Shown here piece after piece: positions 16,249 through 23,999 of a stretch of DNA of 43,130 bases. This stretch comes from UMGS1663 sp963621995 (GTDB lineage Bacteria > Bacillota > Clostridia > TANB77 > CAG-508). The position numbers and the translations under genes were made by a program. The first letter of the stretch is position 1. The number at the start of each line of letters is the position of its first letter. Location: assembly GCA_963621995.1 (NCBI GenBank), contig CAVFFZ010000010.1, forward strand, positions 1-43,130, in the 5' to 3' direction. The notes below the pieces were generated by a model, which ran no database searches, had not been told where the DNA came from, and saw nothing but the letters and a program-made list of their open reading frames with translations.

Positions 16249-17349
16249 TTAAATTTCTTCTTTATATTCATTAGAAGTTCCTTCTAATTCTTTAATTGAT
16301 AGTTCTATTCTTTGTGTTTCTAAATCCATTTCTATTATTTTTGCATTAACGTTTTGGTTTAGTTTTAATTCTTCTTCTGGCTTTGTTATTTTCTTTTCTG
16401 CTATTTGTGAAATATGTACTAATCCTTGAATTCCTGATTCTAGTTCTACAAAAACACCAAATGGCATCATTTTTACAACTTTAACTTTTACAATGTCCCC
16501 TACATGATATTTTTCTGGTACTTTGTTCCAAGGATTTGGTCCTTTATCTCCGTAACTCAATTTTATACGTTTATTTTCTTTGTCTAAGTCTATAATTGTT
16601 ACTTCTATTTCTTGACCTTGTTTTAAAATTTCATCTACTTTTGCATTTCTATCCCAAGAGATTTCTGAAACATGTAATAATCCTTGTGTTACTCCTAAGT
16701 CTACAAAAGCTCCATAAGAACTTAAACTTGTAACTATTCCTTTATATTTTTTTCCAACTTCTACATTATTCCAAAACTCTTCTTGCTTTGCTTTTCTTTC
16801 TTCGTCTAATATAGAACGAATTGAACCTATTACTCTATTTGTTTTTTGGTCATATTCTGTAATTTTAAATTTAACATTTTTCCCTAAATATGAATTTGTA
16901 TCTTCTCCTCTAGGTATTCCTGATAATGATAAAGGAATAAAAATTCTTGTATCATTTACATTTACGATTAGACCTTTTTCATTAACTTGTGAAACTTTAG
17001 CTTCAATAGCTTCATTATTTTTAAATTTTTCTTCTATCTTAGTTTTGTTTTCACGATTTTTAACTCTTTTATATGATAAAAGTACATTACCTAATCCATC
17101 ATTTAATTTTAATACATCTGCTGTAATTGTGTCTCCTACTTTAAACTCGTTTTTAGGATTTGCATTTTCATCATTGCTATATTCTTTTTTAGGAATAATT
17201 CCATCAGCCTTGTAGTTAATATCTACAAAAATTTCTCCGTTAGAAGTTATACTAATAATTTTTCCTGTTACTGTCTTTTCTAGCTTTCTTTCTTTCAAAG
17301 ACTCTTGTTTTAATAGTTCTTCGAAAGATAATTCTTTTTCATTCTCCAT
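16249..17349 (-). CDS. rpsA: 30S ribosomal protein S1 (four S1 domains)
   Basis: This 366-residue protein contains four S1 RNA-binding repeats, beginning near residues 24, 109, 198 and 284. The third and fourth are clearest: KYKGIVTSLSSYGAFVDLG with GLLHVSEISWDR, and VKVKVVKMMPFGVFVELESG with GLVHISQIAEKK. Firmicute S1 proteins are shorter than the six-repeat E. coli form, so the length is normal. It follows plsC and cmk, the usual order. The gap to plsC is about 240 bases, so it may have its own promoter. AGGTGAG precedes the ATG. Confidence 0.93.
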   Translation of the reverse strand: MENEKELSFEELLKQESLKERKLEKTVTGKIISITSNGEIFVDINYKADGIIPKKEYSNDENANPKNEFKVGDTITADVLKLNDGLGNVLLSYKRVKNRENKTKIEEKFKNNEAIEAKVSQVNEKGLIVNVNDTRIFIPLSLSGIPRGEDTNSYLGKNVKFKITEYDQKTNRVIGSIRSILDEERKAKQEEFWNNVEVGKKYKGIVTSLSSYGAFVDLGVTQGLLHVSEISWDRNAKVDEILKQGQEIEVTIIDLDKENKRIKLSYGDKGPNPWNKVPEKYHVGDIVKVKVVKMMPFGVFVELESGIQGLVHISQIAEKKITKPEEELKLNQNVNAKIIEMDLETQRIELSIKELEGTSNEYKEEI

Positions 17350-17589
17350 ATTCTCACCTTATTTATTTTTTAACTATTTTATTATATAGCAATCTATTTT
17401 TATTGTCAACATAATTTTGCAAGTTTTTTTGCAAGTAAATTTTGTAATTTGTTTTAAAAAAATATTGACAATTTTCGGCATAATACTTGTTACTTTAAAG
17501 TTTACATGCTATACAATCCGCCATCTCTGTATATTAGCATCAAATTTTAAATATTATGCAAATAATAAAAGTGGTCCATCCCCATTTTC

Positions 17590-18183
17590 TTATTTGGTAA
17601 GTTCTAATATTTTTTCCATTAAATCTTCTGTTATTTTACTTAATGCTTCTTCATCATTTTTATTATAATTGCTATAATCTAATGGTTTTCCATATCTAAT
17701 TATCGCTTTTGAAAAAGCACCTGTTTTTCCAGATATTCCTACTGGAACTATTTTAGCACCAGTTCTTAATGCAAAGAAAGCTGCACCATCCTTTACTTTT
17801 TCTCCTTTTGCTAATCCATTTCTTGTTCCTTCTGGGAAAAGTGCTATACATTCTCCATTTTTTAAATATCTTAAAGATTGTTTTATTGCATTTATATCTT
17901 TTGAATCTCTTAATACTGGTATAGTTTCAAATACCCATCCTAGAAATGCAAAAAATTTATTTTTGTATAAAGTTCCTTTTGCTAAGAAATGACAATTTCT
18001 TTTTGCAGTTACTTTAATTAAAACTGGATCTAAAAAAGTTCTATGATTTCCACAAAATATAACTGGCTCATCCATAGGAATATTTTCTCTTCCCTCTATT
18101 TTCATTCTATGAAAAATTACACAATAAATATATAAAACTTTTTCTATAAAAATAGCCAACCCTCTTTTTAGTTTTTTTTCCAT
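17590..18183 (-). CDS. plsC: 1-acyl-sn-glycerol-3-phosphate acyltransferase
   Basis: This 197-residue PlsC-family acyltransferase transfers an acyl chain to lysophosphatidic acid to make phosphatidic acid at the membrane. The HX4D catalytic motif is seen in FCGNHRTFLDPVL near residue 44, and the glycerol-phosphate-binding FPEGTRNG near 116, followed by FFALRTGAKIVPVGISG. An N-terminal hydrophobic stretch anchors it to the membrane. It starts 17 bases after cmk, with AAGGAAA upstream. The downstream gap to rpsA carries a GTCCATCCCC motif like the REP-type repeats. Confidence 0.94.
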   Translation of the reverse strand: MEKKLKRGLAIFIEKVLYIYCVIFHRMKIEGRENIPMDEPVIFCGNHRTFLDPVLIKVTAKRNCHFLAKGTLYKNKFFAFLGWVFETIPVLRDSKDINAIKQSLRYLKNGECIALFPEGTRNGLAKGEKVKDGAAFFALRTGAKIVPVGISGKTGAFSKAIIRYGKPLDYSNYNKNDEEALSKITEDLMEKILELTK

Positions 18184-18200
18184 TTATACCGTTTCCTTCC

Positions 18201-18881
18201 CTAAAAATTTTTGTTTTTATATTTTTCTGTTATTATTTCTTTAACTTTTTCTTTTACTTCTTCAATACTTAAATTTGTAGTATCTATATAAATTGCATCT
18301 TCTGCTATTTTTAAAGCTCCTATTTCTTTCTCTTTGTCATTTTTATCACGAATTTGAATATTTTTTAGCACTTCTTCATATGTCATTTCTATGCCTTTTT
18401 CTTGCATTTCTTTATATCTTCTTTTAGCTCTTTCTTCTTCATCAGCATCTAAGTAGATTTTTACATCAGCATTTGGAAATACATATGTTGTAATATCTCT
18501 TCCTTCCATTATAACATCTTTTCCTTTTGCCAAGTTTCTTTGAACTTCTACCATTGCAAGTCTAACTTCTACTATTGAAGATACCTGTGATACTATTTTT
18601 GTAACTTCTTTACTTCTTATCTCGCTTGTTACGTCTTCATTATTTAAATATACTTTTTGAACACCTTGTTCATTTTTCATATCTATATGAATATTAGGTA
18701 ATGATTCTATTATTTTTTCTTTTTCTTCTAATTTTATATTATTTTTAATTGCATATAAAGCTACACATCTATATGTTGCTCCTGTATCTATATTAACTAA
18801 TCCCATTTCTTTTGAAATTAAGTTTGTTATTGTTCCTTTTCCTGTACCTGCGGGTCCATCCATTGCTACTATAAATGACAT
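18201..18881 (-). CDS. cmk: (d)CMP kinase
   Basis: This 226-residue enzyme phosphorylates CMP and dCMP. Its P-loop is AMDGPAGTGKGTITNLISKE at residues 6-25. It continues with VNIDTGATYRCVALYA for substrate binding, VIMEGRDITTYVFPNADVKIYLDA and a basic lid region EERAKRRYKEMQ. The length is normal. It heads the cmk-plsC-rpsA group, 75 bases after the P-loop/Asp23-like gene. AGAGGAAAAAA precedes the ATG. Confidence 0.96.
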   Translation of the reverse strand: MSFIVAMDGPAGTGKGTITNLISKEMGLVNIDTGATYRCVALYAIKNNIKLEEKEKIIESLPNIHIDMKNEQGVQKVYLNNEDVTSEIRSKEVTKIVSQVSSIVEVRLAMVEVQRNLAKGKDVIMEGRDITTYVFPNADVKIYLDADEEERAKRRYKEMQEKGIEMTYEEVLKNIQIRDKNDKEKEIGALKIAEDAIYIDTTNLSIEEVKEKVKEIITEKYKNKNF

Positions 18882-18956
18882 ATTTTTTCCTCTTTTCTTA
18901 ATTTTAGTTATCTATTAAATTAAATTTGATTATCTACAACAATTAATTTAATCTTC

Positions 18957-19793
18957 TTAATCTTTTTTCTGTGGCATTTCTATTGATTTAGCTATTACTG
19001 TTATTTTTTGTACATTCATTGTTGTTGATTTTTCAATTTCTTTTACGCATTTTTCTTTAAATTCTTTTAATTCTTTTATAACATTATGACCATATATTAC
19101 TGCTACTTCCATATAAATAGATGGTCCTTCTCCATAATTTTCCACTCTGGTTCTCATTACTCTTGATATTCCTTCTGTCTTTTTAGCTAAGTATTCTACT
19201 ATTTGACGAAATACGGTGTCTGAAATTGTGAAATTGCCTAAATAACTAAATGTAGGTCTTATTATTGATTTTTCTGATATATATGGCTTGTTTCCGCTTC
19301 CCTTTGACTTGAATATTTGTAGTGGGTCTAATATATAGCCTGAAAAATCTTTTTTTATCTCAAATGTAGGAACAGGGATTACATGTTTTCCTTGTGTTAC
19401 TCTTATATTTCTAGCTGTTTTCATTTCTGTTTCTGTTGCTACATCTTGAATATAAATTGTTTTTTGTATTTTAGGTAGACCTAAGTTTTCTGCAATTTTT
19501 TCTACCATTCCATCTGATGTTCCTAAAATTAAAATTGATTCTGGTTTTAATTTTTTTATAGCTTTTTGCATTTCCTTTCTTTCTTTTTCATCTATAAAAA
19601 TAGCATGTTTTACAGTTTCAATTTTTGTTGGCGCTTTTTTTGCAGACTCTCCTGCTACTACCTCATTTTCATTTACTAAAAGTCCATCATCTATAATATA
19701 AGAAATATTATTTTCTCCTGCTACCATTTGTGCTCTGTAACTTTTTCCTGTTCCAGAAGGTCCAACAAATGCATATACTCTTATATCTTTCAT
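18957..19793 (-). CDS. P-loop NTPase fused to an Asp23/Gls24-like domain
   Basis: The 278-residue protein has an N-terminal Walker A, AFVGPSGTGKSYRAQMVA (residues 8-25), and a possible Walker B AIFIDEKE near 65. From about residue 168 it resembles the Asp23/Gls24 family: a start such as FTISDTVFRQIVEYLAKKTEGI, then YMEVAVIYGHNVIKELKEF and a final VQKITVIAKSI. Asp23-like proteins usually associate with membranes or envelope stress; fusion to an NTPase is uncommon. It lies between the GT-C glycosyltransferase (13 bases) and cmk, probably in one unit. AAAGGAG precedes the ATG. The function is unknown. Confidence 0.7.
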   Translation of the reverse strand: MKDIRVYAFVGPSGTGKSYRAQMVAGENNISYIIDDGLLVNENEVVAGESAKKAPTKIETVKHAIFIDEKERKEMQKAIKKLKPESILILGTSDGMVEKIAENLGLPKIQKTIYIQDVATETEMKTARNIRVTQGKHVIPVPTFEIKKDFSGYILDPLQIFKSKGSGNKPYISEKSIIRPTFSYLGNFTISDTVFRQIVEYLAKKTEGISRVMRTRVENYGEGPSIYMEVAVIYGHNVIKELKEFKEKCVKEIEKSTTMNVQKITVIAKSIEMPQKKD

Positions 19794-19805
19794 ACATTTT
19801 CTCCT

Positions 19806-21314
19806 TTAATCTTTTTCTACTAGTGTAATTGTATAATGTAAATTATGATATTTTACATTATATGATTTTGTTTCTACTATTTGTACATTTTCTAGCTCTT
19901 GTTTTATTTCTTCTGTAAAATCTTCACTAGAATCTATTAGCCAAATTCTTCCTTTATAATCTTTAAGTTCATCTATATTTTCATATGTTTTAAAATTATA
20001 TCCAAAGGCTTTATATGCTTGTTCTACATTCCAATTATCTTTATTCCAAAAATATACTTTATTATCTAAGAAATTGACATCTAAAACAAAACTATCTACA
20101 TTATTTTTATGTAATATAATATCGTCTTTTTGTATATTTTCTCTTATATATTCTATATGTTTATTATTACTTCCATCATAATTTGTTTGTATTAATTTTA
20201 CTTGTACAAATATAGATATTATTAATGATATTATACAAATAGCTATAGTTATATATTTATTTCCTTTTTTAGCCATTGTATAGCTTAAGAAAAATATAAA
20301 CAATCCTGTTACACATAACATATATCTTGCATATATTATTGGTCTCCATATTATTAATGAAACTAAGCATATAGCAAGTACAAGTATTCCCCATATCAAT
20401 ATTGCAAGTTTTTCTGGCTTTTCTTCTTTATTTTTATTCTTTATATTAGCATATATCATGTATACACATATTATTATTCCAAATATTCCTGCAATTAAAG
20501 GATTTACATATGCATCTCCACCCAAATTTCCTGTAAATTGGAAATTAAAAAACTCTATTAATGAATCTGGAAATTTAATTGATATCCAAAAGCCTGATGA
20601 TACTTGTTTTACTTGTAATAGTAAAGAAACTATCCAAGGTATATATAATATAATTTGTGGTATTGCAACTGCAAAAAACATTTTTAAATTGTCTGTAAAC
20701 TTTTTCTCTTTAACTGCTTCTTTTGTAAAAAATACAAATAACATTAAATTAACAATTCCTGCTGTAGCTAAAGCATAATAATGTGTATATGCTGATGCCA
20801 AGCTAAATATTGCAAATAAAATCCAATTTTTAATTTGTTTTTTGTTTTTATAAACTCTATATGCATATATACACATTAGTGTAACTAACAACATAGCTAA
20901 TGTATACATTCTAATTTCGCCTGTATACACCATATTTACAGGTAAGAAAAATACTAAAAATGAAAAGATTAATCCTACATTTTTTCCAAAATCTTTTCTA
21001 ATATGTGTAAAACCAAGTATTCCTAAAATTGATATACAAACTAATGAAAATAACCTGTAGCAAATTATTTTGTTTCCAAATATTAAATTAATAATATGTA
21101 ATATCCAATAATATAAAATAGGATGTACATCATTTCCACCTATCGTCCAAATTTCTGTAAAAGTATGATTTGCTAAACCCACTGAATAACTTTCATCAAA
21201 CCATAAATTTTCGTGAAATATTGGTATCGCTACAAATATAATTCCTAATATTATAACTATTATATGTAATATATCTTTCTTATCTAATTTCATATTAATT
21301 TTTATTCCTTTCAT
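19806..21314 (-). CDS. GT-C glycosyltransferase (ArnT/PMT, GT39-like)
   Basis: This 502-residue membrane protein has about 11 hydrophobic helices. The first extracellular loop carries NLWFDESYS near residue 37 and NDVHPILYYWILH near 57, the acidic catalytic loop typical of lipid-phosphate-sugar-dependent GT-C enzymes. A soluble C-terminal domain of about 110 residues follows. It likely transfers a sugar from a polyprenyl-phosphate donor outside the membrane. The ATG at 21314 has a poor ribosome site. AAGGA lies just inside the frame and could serve the second ATG (residue 8), though its spacing is long. Confidence 0.8.
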   Translation of the reverse strand: MKGIKINMKLDKKDILHIIVIILGIIFVAIPIFHENLWFDESYSVGLANHTFTEIWTIGGNDVHPILYYWILHIINLIFGNKIICYRLFSLVCISILGILGFTHIRKDFGKNVGLIFSFLVFFLPVNMVYTGEIRMYTLAMLLVTLMCIYAYRVYKNKKQIKNWILFAIFSLASAYTHYYALATAGIVNLMLFVFFTKEAVKEKKFTDNLKMFFAVAIPQIILYIPWIVSLLLQVKQVSSGFWISIKFPDSLIEFFNFQFTGNLGGDAYVNPLIAGIFGIIICVYMIYANIKNKNKEEKPEKLAILIWGILVLAICLVSLIIWRPIIYARYMLCVTGLFIFFLSYTMAKKGNKYITIAICIISLIISIFVQVKLIQTNYDGSNNKHIEYIRENIQKDDIILHKNNVDSFVLDVNFLDNKVYFWNKDNWNVEQAYKAFGYNFKTYENIDELKDYKGRIWLIDSSEDFTEEIKQELENVQIVETKSYNVKYHNLHYTITLVEKD

Positions 21315-21472
21315 TGCTATCTAAAGCTTTTTTAGAAAATTTATAAACTTATTTTTTCAAATTCCATTTTCGTTAGTTATTATATCATTATGGAAAAAAA
21401 AAGTCTATAAGTTTTATACATACACTATTGTAATTTCTCTAAAATTTCATATTGATTAGATATTTTAAATAT

Positions 21473-21501
21473 TTGTTTTATTTTTATATTAATGTTATAA
21501 T
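21473..21501 (+). promoter_or_regulatory. Promoter for the VbhA-like/Fic operon
   Basis: TTGTTT (21473-21478) and a perfect TATAAT (21496-21501) are 17 bases apart, 34 bases before the antitoxin ATG. AGAGGA then lies upstream of the ATG. Confidence 0.55.
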
Positions 21502-21535
21502 ATATTTACAATTTTAATAAGAAAGAGGAAATTTT

Positions 21536-21742
21536 ATGGATTTATTAATAAAAAATACAACTAGAGAGCAAAGAAAAGAAATTGTAAAAACAGCTCTTGC
21601 AATTTCTATTACAGGAACTGATTTTCCAAGTGATGAAGCTTTAAAAATAGTAAAAGAATATGTTGATGGTAAAACTGAAATTGAAGAAGTTCAAAGAAAA
21701 ATTATTGAATTGTATAAAAAGGATGGTGAAAATAATGATTAA
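21536..21742 (+). CDS. VbhA-like antitoxin of a Fic enzyme
   Basis: This 68-residue helical protein reads TREQRKEIVKTALAISITGT and DEALKIVKEYVDGKTEIEEV, the layout of VbhA-family antitoxins that block class I Fic enzymes. The usual inhibitory helix motif [S/T]xxxE[G/N] is not found in its expected place: ALAISITG stands where members have a Ser...Glu-Gly segment. Inhibition may therefore use variant residues or be weakened. It overlaps the Fic start by eight bases (ATGATTAA), which suggests coupled translation. Confidence 0.75.
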   Translation: MDLLIKNTTREQRKEIVKTALAISITGTDFPSDEALKIVKEYVDGKTEIEEVQRKIIELYKKDGENND

Positions 21743-22424
21743 AGACCCTTATATTCAAGAAAATGGAACTCTAAGAAATAGACTTGGCATTACTGACTAT
21801 AACACTTTAAATTCAGCTGAAAGAGATATTACTTTTTCAAAATTTCTTAATGTACAAGAAACTTTCCGTACCAAATTTGATGTTTCTTATATAAAAGCTA
21901 TTCATAAACATATTTTTGAAGATATTTTTGATTGGGCAGGTGAATTTAGAGAAGTTCCTATTTATAAGGAAGAAGTAGTAATTCCAGGTCTTAGCCTTAA
22001 TTATGCAGTTCCTAAAAATATTGAAAAAGAATTATCTAATTGCTTAGAAAAATTTAATAGTACTAATTGGGCTACACTTACCTTAGACCAAAAGAGTTCT
22101 ACTTTTACTAAGTATCTTACTGAGCTTTGGACAGTTCATCCTTTTAGAGATGGTAATACCAGAACTACATTAACATTTGCTTCTCAGTTTTCAAGAGAAC
22201 ACGATTTTCCTTTAGATTTAAGTATTTTGCTTGATAATTTAACAAGAAAGTTTGATAGTAATGGTAAAATTACACAATTTAGTATTAGAGATAAATTTGT
22301 ATTATCAGCTATTCCTGAAGAATATTGTCCTGAACCTGAACATTTAAATTCTTTAATTCATACTGCAATGGTTTCTGGAATATCTAAAAATGCAGAAAAG
22401 TTGCAAAATAATTTAGAAAGATAA
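21735..22424 (+). CDS. Fic-family AMP-transferase-like enzyme
   Basis: This 229-residue Fic protein has the catalytic motif HPFRDGNTRT at residues 135-144. The essential His, acidic residue, GN and final Arg are present, with Thr in place of the more common Gly, as in many Firmicute copies. Upstream lie IFDWAGEFREVPI near 64 and the flap-like region near 80. Fic enzymes AMPylate target proteins; toxin-type members hit gyrase and topoisomerase IV. The in-frame region upstream belongs to the antitoxin gene. The ATG at 21735, within the antitoxin's stop overlap, fits the family N-terminus. Confidence 0.9.
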   Translation: MIKDPYIQENGTLRNRLGITDYNTLNSAERDITFSKFLNVQETFRTKFDVSYIKAIHKHIFEDIFDWAGEFREVPIYKEEVVIPGLSLNYAVPKNIEKELSNCLEKFNSTNWATLTLDQKSSTFTKYLTELWTVHPFRDGNTRTTLTFASQFSREHDFPLDLSILLDNLTRKFDSNGKITQFSIRDKFVLSAIPEEYCPEPEHLNSLIHTAMVSGISKNAEKLQNNLER

Positions 22425-22478
22425 TTTTATTTATTATATATAATTCATCATACTATAACAAGTTTCTGTGCAACTTTT

Positions 22479-22495
22479 AGAGCGAAGCTCTTTTT
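22479..22495 (+). terminator. Short hairpin after the Fic gene
   Basis: AGAGC-GAA-GCTCT followed by TTTT, 55 bases after the Fic stop. The stem is short, so it is a modest terminator. Confidence 0.55.
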
Positions 22496-22531
22496 ATACA
22501 ACAAGAAAGTTATTCTTTCCTATTGTGCAAA

Positions 22532-22580
22532 AAATATGGTTAGTAGTTGTCAACATTTTAGATAATTACTAACCATATTT
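22532..22580. terminator. Strong convergent terminator between the Fic and GT2 genes
   Basis: AAATATGGTTAGTA (22532-22545) pairs perfectly over 14 bases with TACTAACCATATTT (22567-22580). A T-run follows on each strand. Confidence 0.85.
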
Positions 22581-22582
22581 TT

Positions 22583-23812
22583 CTAATTTACTTCATTTAT
22601 TTTTATATCTCTTACATGTTCTATTTTTTCCCATTTTGTGTTTCTTACAAATAAACATTTAAAGTTTATTAATAGCCATGAACCTAGGAATAATGGATAA
22701 AAAATTAGTCCTTTTAACATTGGTTTGATTGGCTTTTTATCTAATACCATAATTAATAATGCTGTTAGTATTGGTAATAAAAATGTTGGTATTAAATAGT
22801 GCAAACAATTTATTAATAGTTCTTGAGCTGTCATTCCATTTGCAAAATACATTACAAAATTTAATAATAATAAAATAATTGTTACTACAAACATTGGTAT
22901 ACTACCTAGTATATATAAAAGTCCATCAAAATTCATTAATGTTTTCTTTTCTTTTACAGCTGCCGCTAATAGTCCAGTATATTCTTTCATACATTGAATA
23001 TGTCCAACTGTCCATCTTGATCTTTGAGACCATGATTGTTTAAATCCTGTTGGTTGCTCATCATACACTATTGCATCTGTTGCCCAACCTAATTTTCTTC
23101 CTTCTATAATATTTTTTAGAGAAAATTCTATATCTTCTGTTAATGTGTTTGTATCCCAACCTGTTGGTTTTATTATATCAAATCTAACCATAAAACCTGT
23201 ACCATTTAAAAGTGGAGATAAACCTAAATTATATCTTGCTAAATGGTAAAAACGATTCATTGTCCAATAGAAAATTGCATAACCTGCTGTTATCCAGTTA
23301 TCTGTAGGGTTTTTAATATCACGATAACCTTGTACTACATTTTCTCCTTGGCATAGTTTTTTATTCATTGCTTTTAAAAAGTTTTCATCTGCTATGTTAT
23401 CTGCATCAAATATACAAAATGCATCATATGGTGCATTTTCTTCGATTTTTTGAGCTAAAAACCATTGAAGTGCAAAACCCTTTGTTTTTTTCTTTTCATC
23501 AAATCTTTCATAAACAATTGCTCCTGCATTTCTTGCTACTTCTGCTGTATTATCTGTACAGTTGTCTGCTATTACATATATATCATATAAGTCTTTAGGA
23601 TAGTTTTGATTTTTTAAACTTTCTATTAAGTTTGCAACCACTGCCGCTTCGTTATGTGCTGGAATAATTGCCATAAATCGGTTTTCTTTATCTTCTAATA
23701 ATGGTTTTTCTTTTAATTTTACTAATGAACATATACTAACTATTAATTGATATAACCAAAATATTGTTACCAACCAAGCTAATGCTTGTTGTAATATATA
23801 TAAATATTCCAT
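22583..23812 (-). CDS. Membrane glycosyltransferase family 2
   Basis: This 409-residue processive-type GT2 protein has an N-terminal membrane helix and three C-terminal helices. Catalytic residues are visible: FMAIIPAHNEAAVVANLIES near 47, ADNCTDNTAE near 81, CIFDADNIADENFL near 131 (DxD-like), TLTEDIEF near 225 (base Asp) and the QRSRW motif near 258. Such proteins build or export extracellular polysaccharides from UDP-sugars. No partner subunit lies next to it, so the product is unknown. AAGGAGC precedes the ATG. Confidence 0.9.
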   Translation of the reverse strand: MEYLYILQQALAWLVTIFWLYQLIVSICSLVKLKEKPLLEDKENRFMAIIPAHNEAAVVANLIESLKNQNYPKDLYDIYVIADNCTDNTAEVARNAGAIVYERFDEKKKTKGFALQWFLAQKIEENAPYDAFCIFDADNIADENFLKAMNKKLCQGENVVQGYRDIKNPTDNWITAGYAIFYWTMNRFYHLARYNLGLSPLLNGTGFMVRFDIIKPTGWDTNTLTEDIEFSLKNIIEGRKLGWATDAIVYDEQPTGFKQSWSQRSRWTVGHIQCMKEYTGLLAAAVKEKKTLMNFDGLLYILGSIPMFVVTIILLLLNFVMYFANGMTAQELLINCLHYLIPTFLLPILTALLIMVLDKKPIKPMLKGLIFYPLFLGSWLLINFKCLFVRNTKWEKIEHVRDIKINEVN

Positions 23813-23941
23813 TTTTTGCTCCTTGTCCTTTTTTATATTTTATTAGTTAACCATTAATATTATACTATTTTCTTTTTTATTTTGCAATGATTTGTAATAT
23901 TTTTATTTAATTTTCAAATAAATTTCACACAAAAAAGAAAA

Positions 23942-23982
23942 CCTAAGATTTTCTATTAAATGTAAATTAAAAAAATCTTAGG
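23942..23982 (-). terminator. Terminator after pnp
   Basis: CCTAAGATTTT and AAAATCTTAGG pair perfectly over 11 bases. On the minus strand the stem is followed by TTTTCTTTTTT. Confidence 0.85.
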
Positions 23983-23999
23983 CTTATCATATTTATTTT

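Noticed and set aside
16241..17349. rpsA as a fusion with IspH
   Set aside because: Only S1 repeats are visible and no IspH cysteine motifs occur, so it is a plain S1 protein.
21660..21734. N-terminal extension of the Fic protein upstream of 21735
   Set aside because: It overlaps the antitoxin in another frame and lacks Fic similarity; the coupled ATG at 21735 is better.
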